Below, piece by piece: positions 1-6,100 of a DNA stretch of 12,692 bases (the first letter of the stretch is position 1; each line of letters opens with the position of its first letter). The DNA is taken from positions 1-12,692 of the forward strand of contig JAHLLK010000113.1 in assembly GCA_020444165.1 (NCBI GenBank), given 5' to 3'. Made by a program: the position numbers and the translations under genes. The stretch is from Deltaproteobacteria bacterium. GTDB lineage: Bacteria; Desulfobacterota; Desulfarculia; Desulfarculales; Desulfarculaceae. The notes beneath the pieces are model-generated. The model was not told the origin of the DNA and searched no databases. It worked only from the letters and a program-made list of their open reading frames with translations.

Positions 1-3
1 AGG

Positions 4-54
4 TCTGGAGGGCAACCTGACACGACCCGCTACGCCAGCCGCGGCGACGCGGCC
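4..54 (+). repeat. Dispersed repeat, diverged left copy (modules A-end and C)
   Basis: Positions 23-54 (32 nt, from CGACCCGCTACG to GACGCGGCC) are identical to 12454-12485. The 26 nt at 4-29 align with 12435-12460 with about six substitutions, so homology extends beyond the identical core into the hairpin module GGGGCA..TGCCCC, which is eroded here. This supports a repeat family present at both ends of the window rather than chance GC similarity. Confidence 0.75.
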
Positions 55-136
55 GACGCCTTGCCGGCAAACATCTGGCTGTGCCGGTCCGGGGCGTAAA
101 ACATCAGCGGGAATAAGATCACCAAGCGCTTTCCCC

Positions 137-170
137 AGCCTAACAACGGGAGCGAACGCGGCCACGTGTG
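137..170 (+). repeat. Dispersed repeat, diverged module A start
   Basis: The stretch CGGGAGCGAACGCG at 148-161 is identical to the start of the right-end module A (for example 12415-12428). It is followed by CCACGTGTGG where the right-end copies have TCACGTGCGG after CGCGC. The preceding CCCAGCCTAACAA resembles the right-end CCCACAACCCAGCTT spacer. This is a second, more diverged copy of the same family. Confidence 0.6.
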
Positions 171-307
171 GAATTCTTTTGAAGGATCAGACCGAATCAA
201 GGCGTTGGGTTTAGAATCAGCTCCGGGACAGGCGTAAAAGACTCTATTCGCGATTTCCCCGCCAAGCTCCGCCCTAAACCCACTGAAGTTTTTTGGGGGA
301 AGGGGGG

Positions 308-355
308 TGTGGGGGGAAGGACCCTTTTTTTCAAAAAAGGGTCCTTCCCCCCACA
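308..355. terminator. Long perfect hairpin, probable bidirectional terminator after the STAS gene
   Basis: Positions 308-330 are the exact reverse complement of 333-355, giving a 23-bp stem with a formal loop of only 2 nt (TC at 331-332). The stem holds a C/G-rich outer part, then GGACCC/GGGTCC, then six T/A pairs next to the loop. The A/T pairs therefore lie at the loop, and the right flank (356-366) is only T-rich. It lies 34 nt beyond the stop of the minus-strand STAS gene, where a terminator is expected. The function is inferred from position and strength; the unusual position of the T-tract leaves some doubt about intrinsic termination. Confidence 0.7.
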
Positions 356-389
356 TCTTCCTCTTTCTCCGAAAGGCTCCGGCAGTCTT

Positions 390-728
390 CTACAGCCCCA
401 GGCCGGCCAGGGCTTTTTCCTTGCCGTCGAAGATGGGGATGATTTTGGAGAAGCCGGCGATGTCGAAGACCTGGCGCACTTCGGGCTTCAGGCTGTAGAG
501 GACCAGCTTGCCGCCCCGTCCGCTCAGTTCCTTGGCCCGCATCAGGAGGATCCTGAGCCCTGCGCTGGAGATGTAGTCCAGTTGGGCCAAGTCGCCCAGG
601 AGGTACTTGGCGTCGCCGCCCAGGAGGTTTTTCAGGTTGGTGTCCACCTCCGGGCTGGTGCTGGCGTCCAAGCGGCCCTTCAAGACGCACACCACCACAT
701 CCCCATCCCTAGTTCCGGTAACCTCCAT
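390..728 (-). CDS. Stand-alone STAS-domain protein (anti-sigma factor antagonist-like)
   Basis: A 112-residue cytosolic protein made entirely of one STAS domain. The pattern is typical: VVVCVLKGRLDAST near residues 11-24, the helix-start loop DYISSAGLRIL at 51-61 with the serine pair S54/S55 where SpoIIAA/RsbV-type proteins carry the phosphorylatable serine, and a C-terminal VFDIAGFSKIIPIF. Such proteins bind anti-sigma or switch kinases in partner-switching pathways, or act in other kinase circuits. No RsbW-like kinase or PP2C phosphatase is in the window, so the partner is unknown. I chose ATG at 728 because GAGGAG lies 6 nt before it; the adjacent in-frame GTG at 731 would be only 3 nt from it. 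The gene follows the LTxxQ gene by 169 nt and is probably a separate unit ended by the hairpin at 308-355. Confidence 0.9.
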   Translation of the reverse strand: MEVTGTRDGDVVVCVLKGRLDASTSPEVDTNLKNLLGGDAKYLLGDLAQLDYISSAGLRILLMRAKELSGRGGKLVLYSLKPEVRQVFDIAGFSKIIPIFDGKEKALAGLGL

Positions 729-781
729 CACCTTCTCCTCGTGCTGTCGCGGCCCAGGATGGACCGCCTTGCCAGGGTACT

Positions 782-787
782 ATCATA
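782..787 (-). promoter_or_regulatory. Possible sigma-70 -10 box for the STAS gene
   Basis: On the minus strand the sequence TATGAT occurs about 54 nt before the STAS start codon, in a short A/T-richer patch inside otherwise G/C-rich DNA. Upstream I find only a poor -35 candidate (TGGCGT or similar at 17-18 nt spacing). It is a weak prediction based on the -10 alone. Confidence 0.3.
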
Positions 788-897
788 GCTCTTTAGCGGC
801 GGCCACGCCAGGATGGTAGCAGACCCGCCCCCCGGGGGCCAAGCAATTGGCGAGGGGGGCTGAGGGTTTTTGCGAAAATTCTGGGCGGCCGGGCCTT

Positions 898-1362
898 TCA
901 GGAGGCCGGAGTCGGCGCGGCCGGGACGGGAGCGGCGGCAGGGGAAGGGGAGGCCGGCGGGGTGGGCGGCGGCGCGGTGAGGCCCCGGTCCACCCGGGCC
1001 AGGATGCTCTGGAGCTTGGCCTGCTGCGCCGGGGTGAGGAGCGGCAGCATGCGGCCGGCCGTCCGCGAGAACACCGCCCGGAACTGGGGCCGCAGGCGGG
1101 CCCGGAGCGTCCGGAGGTCGTCGGCGCCCTGGGCCACCAGGGGCCGGAGCGCCTTTTCCTGGGCCGGGGTCAGGTCCAGGGCGCGGGTGAGCTGGCCCAT
1201 GGCCATGTCGGTGGCCGCCTCGCGGTCTCCCTGGATCAGGGCGTTGGCCCGCACCTTCACCTGATGGCGCACGTACATCCCGGTGGCCAGCATCCCCACC
1301 AGCACCCCGGCCAGAAAGATGACTCCCAAACCGGTATAGGTCTTCCAGTTGGCTCCCCGCAT
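898..1362 (-). CDS. Membrane-anchored LTxxQ (Spy/CpxP/CnrX-like) protein
   Basis: A 154-residue protein with a single N-terminal membrane segment (about residues 10-31, GLGVIFLAGVLVGMLATGMYV) lacking a clear cleavage site, so it is probably anchored with its body in the periplasm. The body is helical and carries two exact LTPAQ motifs (64-68 and 109-113), the hallmark of the Spy/CpxP/ZraP/CnrX group of periplasmic chaperones and sensors. The C-terminal 25 residues are a Pro/Ala-rich tail. CnrX-type nickel/cobalt-binding histidines are not evident; the only His (H33) lies beside the membrane, so metal sensing is not supported. ATG at 1362 is preceded by a GGAGAGAGG purine run. It is the last gene of the sigma-factor run, suggesting a role in controlling or executing the envelope response. 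The exact function is inferred. Confidence 0.8.
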   Translation of the reverse strand: MRGANWKTYTGLGVIFLAGVLVGMLATGMYVRHQVKVRANALIQGDREAATDMAMGQLTRALDLTPAQEKALRPLVAQGADDLRTLRARLRPQFRAVFSRTAGRMLPLLTPAQQAKLQSILARVDRGLTAPPPTPPASPSPAAAPVPAAPTPAS

Positions 1363-1380
1363 CTCGCCTCTCTCCTGCCG

Positions 1381-1399
1381 GCCGGCCCCCCGGGCCGGC
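1381..1399 (-). other. G/C-only intercistronic stem-loop
   Basis: A perfect 8-bp stem GCCGGCCC/GGGCCGGC with a 3-nt loop lies 4 nt after the stop of the small membrane protein gene and before the ribosome binding site of the LTxxQ gene. No T-tract follows in the direction of transcription. It may be a processing, stability or translation-modulating hairpin rather than a terminator. Confidence 0.5.
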
Positions 1400-1403
1400 G
1401 CCT

Positions 1404-1733
1404 CTACAAGCTGGCCAGGGCCAGGGTCACCAGGCCGCTGGGATCGGCCAGGAGCCAGCGCCCCGGGTCCAGGGAGGCCCAGTCGCCGCTGGCCACCGCG
1501 TACACCAAAAGCCCCGTCGCCACCAGGCTGGCCCCCCAGGCCACCCGCCACACCGGCCGGGGAGCGGTCAGGAAGGACAGCCAGCCCGGCTCCGGCGGGG
1601 ACGGGGCGAGCCCGCGCACCCGGGCCATCACCCCGCGTTCCCAGGCCGCGGGCAAGGGCGGCGCGTCCTGGGCCTGGTGCTCCCGGGCCCAAAGCCTGGT
1701 CAGACGCCGGAACTTTTCCCCGCTGAGCGGCAT
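1404..1733 (-). CDS. Small one-TM protein, candidate anti-sigma factor
   Basis: A 109-residue protein that I do not recognise by family. It has a charged N-terminal region of about 60 residues (GEKFRRLTRLWAREHQ, then PPLPAAWERGVMARVRGL), one clear membrane segment at about 61-81 (VWRVAWGASLVATGLLVYAVA), and a short hydrophobic end (GLVTLALASL). The gene begins 15 nt after the ECF sigma stop codon with a strong AGGAGG ribosome site, so the two are almost certainly co-transcribed. Position, size and topology (cytosolic N-terminus, one TM) match short anti-sigma factors such as CnrY or RseA-like proteins; this is inference from context, since no ZAS zinc motif (HxxxCxxC) or other anti-sigma signature is present. 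It could instead be an unrelated membrane protein. Confidence 0.65.
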   Translation of the reverse strand: MPLSGEKFRRLTRLWAREHQAQDAPPLPAAWERGVMARVRGLAPSPPEPGWLSFLTAPRPVWRVAWGASLVATGLLVYAVASGDWASLDPGRWLLADPSGLVTLALASL

Positions 1734-1748
1734 AACTCCTCCCTATCC

Positions 1749-2315
1749 TTAGGGGTGATCCACCACCTCGTCCAACAGCTTCTTGAGCTTCTTGCGGGCC
1801 CGGTGGCTCCGCACCTTCACGTTCACCTGGGACCAGCCCAGGGTGGCCGCCGCCTCCTTCACGCTCATCTCTTCCAGGTATACCAGGGTCACCACACTGC
1901 GCTCGGCCGGGGTAAGCCGGGCCAGGGCCCAATGCAGCAGCTCCCGCACCTCCAACGCCCGGGTGGGCTCGGCCGTGGCCGCCTCCTGGGCCGCCCAGCC
2001 GGCCAGCCAATGCTGGGCCGCCTCGCTGAGCCCGGACTCCGGGATCTCGTGGCGGCGGTGGCTGGCCCGCCAGTAGTCGTGACAGGCCAGCACGGCCAAA
2101 CGTGAGAGCCAGTGCTCAAAGGGGGCCTCGCCACGAAAACCGGCCAAACCCTGAAAGGCCCGCACAAAAGCGTCCTGGGCCACTTCCTCCACCGCGTCGG
2201 GCGGCACCCGCCGGCCCACGATGCGGGCCACCCGCCCCTGGTGAGCTTCCAGCAAATGCTGAAAGGCATCGGTCTCGCCGGCCAGCACCCGGTCTATGGC
2301 TTCCTGGTCGGTCAA
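1749..2315 (-). CDS. ECF-type RNA polymerase sigma factor
   Basis: A 188-residue group 4 (ECF) sigma factor. Region 2 spans about residues 18-85 (FQHLLEAHQGRVARIV, then AVEEVAQDAFVRAFQGLAGFRG and the promoter-melting side ending CHDYWRAS). Region 4 spans about 125-180 (LTPAERSVVTLVYLEEMSVKEAAATLG followed by the helix-turn-helix WSQVNVKVRSHRARKKLKKLL). Length and the absence of regions 1 and 3 are typical. The start is TTG at 2315, preceded by GGAGG with a 9-nt spacer; no ATG occurs near the domain start, so this rarer codon is preferred. It is followed after 15 nt by the candidate anti-sigma gene and then the anchored LTxxQ gene, an arrangement like CnrYXH or other envelope-stress modules. 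It probably directs transcription of envelope genes, perhaps including its own neighbours. Confidence 0.93.
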   Translation of the reverse strand: MTDQEAIDRVLAGETDAFQHLLEAHQGRVARIVGRRVPPDAVEEVAQDAFVRAFQGLAGFRGEAPFEHWLSRLAVLACHDYWRASHRRHEIPESGLSEAAQHWLAGWAAQEAATAEPTRALEVRELLHWALARLTPAERSVVTLVYLEEMSVKEAAATLGWSQVNVKVRSHRARKKLKKLLDEVVDHP

Positions 2316-2350
2316 GGCCGGGGGCCTCCGGGCGGCTTGGGCCGGGCCGC

Positions 2351-2368
2351 GGCCGCCGTGTGGCGGCC
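2351..2368 (-). other. G/C-only stem-loop between repeat-protein and sigma genes
   Basis: A perfect 7-bp stem GGCCGCC/GGCGGCC with loop GTGT, 26 nt after the stop of the repeat-protein gene and 35 nt before the TTG start of the sigma gene. There is no downstream T-tract. It could limit readthrough into the sigma gene, protect the upstream mRNA, or be incidental to the base composition. Confidence 0.4.
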
Positions 2369-2394
2369 CGGCCGGGTTGCCCGCACCTACCTGC

Positions 2395-2940
2395 TCAGCG
2401 CTGGAAGGTGGTGGACCGGGAGCCGCTGTTGCCGCCCGGCCCGGTCTTGGTCACGCTCTTCTGGTAGCCACTTTCCGTGGCGTCCCGGTTCACCGCCCGG
2501 GTGCCCGAGTTGCCGCCCGGCCCGGTGTAGGTGGTCTGGGTGTCGCCATTGCCGGTGCGGGTGGTGGTGGAGCCGTGGGTGGCGCTGTTCCCCCCGGGGC
2601 CGGTGGTGGTCACGCTCTTCTGGTAGCCCTCGGAGGTGGCGTCCCGGTTCACCGCGCGGGTGCCCGAGTTGCCGCCCGGCCCGGTGTAGGTGGTCTGGGT
2701 GTCGCCATTGCCGGTGCGGGTGGTGGTGGAGCCGTGGGTGGCGCTGTTCCCCCCGGGGCCGGTGGTGGTCACGCTCTTCTGGTAGCCCTCGGAGGTGGCG
2801 TCCCGGTTCACCGCGCGGGTGCCCGAGTTGCCGCCGGGGCCGGTGGCGGTGGTGCTGCGGCTCCGGGCCTGGGCCATTTCCGGGGCGGCCAGGGCCAGGG
2901 AGGCCAGGAGGGCCAGGGTCCAAATGAGGCTCTTTTTCAT
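2395..2940 (-). CDS. Secreted Gly/Thr-rich tandem-repeat protein
   Basis: A 181-residue exported protein of unknown function. A classical signal peptide (MKK, then a hydrophobic stretch, predicted cleavage AQA-RS at 25/26) is followed by a low-complexity body built from a 53-residue unit. Two units, residues 33-85 and 86-138, are identical, and a partial third ends the protein. Each unit contains two TGPGGNS turns (six in the whole protein), alternating with segments GTRAVNRDATSEGYQKSV and ATHGSTTTRTGNGDTQTTY. The mature part has no cysteine and few hydrophobic residues, so it is likely extended or disordered, perhaps surface-associated. ATG at 2940 has AGGAG with an 8-nt spacer. It lies between the secreted LTxxQ gene (67 nt away) and the ECF sigma gene (79 nt away), suggesting an envelope-stress link, which is inference. 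Confidence 0.85.
   Translation of the reverse strand: MKKSLIWTLALLASLALAAPEMAQARSRSTTATGPGGNSGTRAVNRDATSEGYQKSVTTTGPGGNSATHGSTTTRTGNGDTQTTYTGPGGNSGTRAVNRDATSEGYQKSVTTTGPGGNSATHGSTTTRTGNGDTQTTYTGPGGNSGTRAVNRDATESGYQKSVTKTGPGGNSGSRSTTFQR
2521..2838 (-). repeat. Two 159-bp near-identical tandem repeats inside the repeat-protein gene
   Basis: The 159 nt at 2521-2679 recur at 2680-2838 with one mismatch that I can find (2677 C against 2836 G). The unit is 53 codons, so the reading frame is kept. A partial third copy on the low-coordinate side (about 2410-2520) has diverged more. Identity at silent positions points to recent duplication or ongoing homogenisation. Confidence 0.9.
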
Positions 2941-2976
2941 GCTGTTTGCTCCTTTACCTGGGGATGAAGCTGGGGA

Positions 2977-3001
2977 GCCCGGCCCCTCGGCGGGGCCGGG
3001 C
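2977..3001 (-). other. G/C-only stem-loop just after the secreted LTxxQ gene
   Basis: A perfect 10-bp stem GCCCGGCCCC/GGGGCCGGGC with a 5-nt loop (2987-2991), starting 6 nt after the stop codon at 3008. No T-tract follows on the minus strand, so it is not a classical terminator. It may act in mRNA 3'-end protection or differential expression between this gene and the repeat-protein gene. Confidence 0.55.
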
Positions 3002-3007
3002 GCTGGC

Positions 3008-3481
3008 TCAAGGTTGATTCTGGGCGATCCAGCTCTGCAGAAGCTGGCGGCGCTTCTGGCCCCGGGCGGCCAACCCGTCCAGGAGCTGATCCCGGTGACG
3101 GACCAGGATTTCCCGCTGGGCCGGGGTCAAGACGGCTCGCAGCTGGGGCAGGAGGGTGCACAATAACCCGGTCAACTGCTCGCCGGCCAGGGAAAGGTCG
3201 GCCACCGCGGCGCGGGCCTCCTCGGCCGAGGGCTGGTCGGCGATGAGCACCCGGCCCAGCCGGCCCCGCGCGGCGGCCAGTTGGTCCAGGTCCGCGAACA
3301 GCTCCTCCTGGTGCGAGGCCAGGATGCCGGCCAGCTCCCGTTTCTGGGGAGCGGTGACCTGCATCTCCACCAAGGCGGCCAGGATGCCCGGCCCGGGGGC
3401 CGGCCCACCTTCCCAGGCCAGGGCGGCGGTCACCCCGGCCACCAGGGCCAGCCCCGCCAAAATCGTCATGATCCTTTTCAT
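3008..3481 (-). CDS. Secreted periplasmic LTxxQ (Spy/CpxP-like) protein
   Basis: A 157-residue protein with an N-terminal signal peptide (MKRIMTILAGLALVAGVTAALA, cleavage near residue 22) and an all-helical body. It carries a degenerate first motif VTAPQ (42-46) and an exact second motif LTPAQ (118-122), the spacing typical of the Spy/CpxP periplasmic chaperone group and of the CnrX/ZraP metal-related proteins. Only isolated H57, H129 and C108 could bind metal, so a chaperone-like or stress-sensor role is more likely than metal binding. ATG at 3481 follows GGGAGG with a 5-nt spacer. It lies 74 nt after the glycosyltransferase and 67 nt before the repeat-protein gene, and is a second, soluble relative of the anchored LTxxQ protein at 898-1362. 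I infer that it belongs to the same envelope-stress unit. Confidence 0.82.
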   Translation of the reverse strand: MKRIMTILAGLALVAGVTAALAWEGGPAPGPGILAALVEMQVTAPQKRELAGILASHQEELFADLDQLAAARGRLGRVLIADQPSAEEARAAVADLSLAGEQLTGLLCTLLPQLRAVLTPAQREILVRHRDQLLDGLAARGQKRRQLLQSWIAQNQP

Positions 3482-3502
3482 GTTTGCCTCCCGTGGCGTC
3501 TT

Positions 3503-3520
3503 GCGGGGGCCATTCCCCGC
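3503..3520 (-). other. Short stem-loop between glycosyltransferase and LTxxQ genes
   Basis: A 6-bp stem GCGGGG/CCCCGC with a 6-nt loop (3509-3514) in the 74-nt gap. It lies about 35 nt after the glycosyltransferase stop and just ahead of the LTxxQ ribosome site. No T-tract follows, so it is a weak candidate for an attenuating or stabilising hairpin. Confidence 0.3.
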
Positions 3521-3555
3521 TCTCTGCCAGGAAGTCGAGGGGGAGCAGGCAGGAG

Positions 3556-4767
3556 TTACAAATTTTTTTCGTCCGGCGCCCCGGGCCCGGGGGAGCCGGT
3601 GGCGATCCCCCAGGCCGCGGCCAGATCCCGGGCCGCGGCGGCGAGCCCCCGACCGGCCAGGTGGCCGGTGAGTTGGCGGGCCAAGTCCGGCGCCACCGGT
3701 TGCGCGGCCAGGTGGGCCTGCACCTGGCGAGCCCGGGGCTGGCGGCCCAGGCGCAGCTCCGTGGCCAGCCACATGGTGAGCCCCATGGGCAGGTGCCCCA
3801 GGGAGAACACTTCCAAGCCGGCCAGGCGGCTGGCGTCGGCCGCGGCCAAGTGGCACAGCCGGGCGTATTCCTCCAGGGATCGGGCCGCCTCCGCATCCCG
3901 GCCCAGGGCGTAGAGGCTCTGGCCCCGGCAATAATGGGGATCAGGGCTGGCCGGGACCAGGGCGGCCCAGGCCGGGCAGCGCTGCGCGGCCTCGGCATAG
4001 CGGCCCAGGAGGATCAGCCCCTGCACCACCTGGCCCTCCACCAGGGCCAGGGCTCCGGGAGGCGCCCCGGCCGCCCGCGCCAGTTCGCCGGCCCGCCGCC
4101 CTTCGGCCACCGCCTCCTCCCAGCCGGCCGGGGCAAACAGCAGCGCCTGGGAAAGGTAGCGGTGGGCGGCCCAATCCCCGGGCTCCTCGGCCACCCAGCG
4201 GCGCATCATGGCCAGGCGGCGGGCGTGCTTTTTCTCCAGGGTGGCGGGGTCGCCGGCATAGCCGTGGTGGAACAGCCGAAGCCCGCTGTCGGCCACCGGG
4301 CCGGGCACCTCCAGGAGGTTGTGCACCGGGCGGTGGTAATAGACCCCGGGCTGGCGGCGGAAGAAGCGGGGCCAGGCGAAGCGCATCTGCCGCCCGCCGG
4401 GGTGCAGGTTCACGATCTCCACCCGGTGGGCCGCGGCCCGGGATTCCCCGGCCAGGCGGCGGAGCAGCGGCCCGGTGCTCTGGTCCAACTCCTCGTCGGC
4501 GTCGAGCTGCAGGCACCAGGCCCCGGTGGCGTAACCCAGGGCTTGGTTGCGGTGCAGGGAGAAGTCGTTCCGCCAGGGGTGCTCATACACCCGGGCCCCG
4601 TAGGCCCGGGCGATCTCCCGGGTGCGGTCCGCCGAGCCGGTGTCCACCAGGACGATCTCGTCCACCCAGTCCCGGGCGCTGGCCAGGGCCCGGGGCAGGC
4701 AGGACTCCTCGTCCCGGGCGATCATCACCAGGCTCACCAGGGGAGCGGCGGGCGGTAAACCGGCCAT
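3556..4767 (-). CDS. GT2-family glycosyltransferase with C-terminal TPR-like helices
   Basis: A 403-residue cytosolic protein. The first ~100 residues are a GT-A fold of glycosyltransferase family 2: VSLVMIARDEESCLPRAL, DEIVLVDTGSADRT (36-49), WRNDFSLHRNQAL (65-77) and the metal/nucleotide-sugar DxD motif LDADEEL (88-94). The remainder is helical and rich in Ala/Leu with TPR-like segments (for example PDPHYCRGQSLYALGRDAEA near 290), the layout of GT2-TPR proteins that include the SunS-like peptide glycosyltransferases. The acceptor cannot be told: protein, peptide, lipid or surface polysaccharide are all possible. ATG at 4767 is only 3 nt after the kinase stop codon and has no strong ribosome site, so translational coupling to the kinase is likely. 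No other glycan biosynthesis gene lies on this strand. Confidence 0.88.
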   Translation of the reverse strand: MAGLPPAAPLVSLVMIARDEESCLPRALASARDWVDEIVLVDTGSADRTREIARAYGARVYEHPWRNDFSLHRNQALGYATGAWCLQLDADEELDQSTGPLLRRLAGESRAAAHRVEIVNLHPGGRQMRFAWPRFFRRQPGVYYHRPVHNLLEVPGPVADSGLRLFHHGYAGDPATLEKKHARRLAMMRRWVAEEPGDWAAHRYLSQALLFAPAGWEEAVAEGRRAGELARAAGAPPGALALVEGQVVQGLILLGRYAEAAQRCPAWAALVPASPDPHYCRGQSLYALGRDAEAARSLEEYARLCHLAAADASRLAGLEVFSLGHLPMGLTMWLATELRLGRQPRARQVQAHLAAQPVAPDLARQLTGHLAGRGLAAAARDLAAAWGIATGSPGPGAPDEKNL

Positions 4768-4770
4768 GGG

Positions 4771-6021
4771 CTACTTCAGCTCCGGCGGCCGGACCTGCAT
4801 GCTGAGCGGGCTGAGGCCCATATCCAGGGGCTCCGCGGGCAGGGTGAGGCGGAAGCGGGTGCCCCCCTCCGGGCTGCTCTCGGCCACCAGGTCCCCCCCA
4901 TGCTCCAGGGCGATGCGTTTGGCCACGGCCAGGCTCATGCCCACCGCGTCGGCCTTGGTGGAGAAGAAGGGGTCGAACAGGAACTTCAGGTCCTCGGGGT
5001 CGATGCCCCGGCCCTGGTCCCGCACCTCCACCAACAGGTGCGCGCCGGCGCCATATAGCCCCAGGCCCACCTCCCCGCCCTGGGGCATGGCGTCCACCGC
5101 GTTCTGCACCAGGATGTCCAAAAGGTGGTAGAGCTGCGCCCCGTCGGCTTGGACAAAGACCTGGGTGGTGGCCAGGGAGGCGATACCCTCGATACGCAAG
5201 AGGACGCCGGCCCGGGCCAGGGGCTCCCACCAAGAGGCGGCCACGGCGTACAACAGCCCCACCAGGTCGGTCTCGGCCAGATGGGGGGCGGGCAGGTCGG
5301 CGTAGTCCCGCACCTCGGTCACCACCTGCTCCAGGCGGCGGGAATCGGCCAGGATGCGCTCCAGATAGGGGGCCAGGGGGCTGTCGGCCCCCTCCTTGTG
5401 CAACAGCCGCAGGGTCAGGCCGCCGATGGTCATGACCGGGTTCCTTATCTCGTGGGCCACCGCCCGGGCCAGGCGGTCCAGGCCTTCCATCTTCTCCTGC
5501 ACCAGGCGGCGGCTGTGGTTCAGCAGCTCGTTCTCCCGGCGGTGCAGCTCCATGAGCCGGCTGATGTCGTTGAACACGATCAAGACCCCGGCCAGCTCGC
5601 CGCCCTCTTCCCCTCCGGCGGTCATCAGGGTGGTGGTGGCGATGAGGTCCTTGTGGCGGCCCTGGGGGTCCAGATAGCTGACCTGGCGGTTGTAATGGGA
5701 GGCCCGGTTCTGCACCACGTCCACCAGGAGCTGGTTGAAGTCCTGGTTGCGGGGCTCCAGGAGGAAAAGCTCGGCCCAACTCCGGCCCTGGATGGCCTCG
5801 GGCGGCAGGCCCAGCACCCGGGAAAGGGCGGGATTGACCAAAGTGATCTCCCCCTGGGCGTCCAAGAGGAGCACCCCGTCGCTCATGGAGTTGATGACGT
5901 TCTCCATGATGGTCCGCTCGTCCAGGTTGCCCTGGGGCCGAAACGGACCAGCGAGGGGATCGGAGGGAGGGGTGTCCACGTCTAGTCTGCCTTGATCCGA
6001 CGGCGGGCGGCCCCCGGCCAA
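4771..6021 (-). CDS. Soluble PAS-domain sensor histidine kinase
   Basis: A cytosolic kinase of up to 416 residues with no membrane segment. Residues about 38-152 form a PAS domain (IMENVINSMSDGVLLLDAQGEITLVNPALSRVLG to VLIVFNDISRLMEL). A dimerisation/phosphoacceptor domain follows with H190 in AVAHEIRNPVMTIGG. The ATPase domain carries the N box (LVQNAVDAM, N307), G1 (DQGRGID, 335-341), F box (LFDPFFSTK, 348-356) and a slightly unusual G2 (VGMSLAVAKRIALEHGG). The H-box type is close to NtrB/PAS kinases of deltaproteobacteria. The start is uncertain: the longest frame starts at TTG 6021, with in-frame GTG near residue 15 and ATG at residue 39 as alternatives; the PAS domain begins only after residue 37. 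No response regulator is in the window, so the partner is encoded elsewhere. The 3-nt gap to the glycosyltransferase implies co-expression. Confidence 0.9.
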   Translation of the reverse strand: MAGGRPPSDQGRLDVDTPPSDPLAGPFRPQGNLDERTIMENVINSMSDGVLLLDAQGEITLVNPALSRVLGLPPEAIQGRSWAELFLLEPRNQDFNQLLVDVVQNRASHYNRQVSYLDPQGRHKDLIATTTLMTAGGEEGGELAGVLIVFNDISRLMELHRRENELLNHSRRLVQEKMEGLDRLARAVAHEIRNPVMTIGGLTLRLLHKEGADSPLAPYLERILADSRRLEQVVTEVRDYADLPAPHLAETDLVGLLYAVAASWWEPLARAGVLLRIEGIASLATTQVFVQADGAQLYHLLDILVQNAVDAMPQGGEVGLGLYGAGAHLLVEVRDQGRGIDPEDLKFLFDPFFSTKADAVGMSLAVAKRIALEHGGDLVAESSPEGGTRFRLTLPAEPLDMGLSPLSMQVRPPELK

Positions 6022-6100
6022 GGGAACCCGCCCCCCTGCTCGGCGGTTGGGGAAAAGGCCGGCGCCGCCCGGCCGGCCGGGGGAGGCTCCGGCTCAATAG

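Larger units (their letters stand above)
1..300. other. Left intergenic region with diverged repeat remnants
   Basis: I see no convincing gene here; the reverse-strand open frame through it reads as low-complexity noise and runs into the hairpin at 308-355. The stretch holds pieces of the repeat family that fills the right end of the window: a block at 23-54 identical to 12454-12485, a diverged flank at 4-29, and a diverged module at 147-170. A perfect 10-bp palindrome TTGCCGGCAA lies at 61-70. Positions 289-316 are rich in T and then G, with G-runs at 295-299, 302-307 and 311-316. No promoter is evident. Confidence 0.6.

Noticed and set aside
898..2010. Single 370-residue minus-strand protein ending in the LTxxQ domain
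   Set aside because: Upstream of ATG 1362 the frame crosses the small TM gene and sigma gene out of frame and reads as low-complexity noise; the start with a purine-rich ribosome site and TM segment is at 1362.
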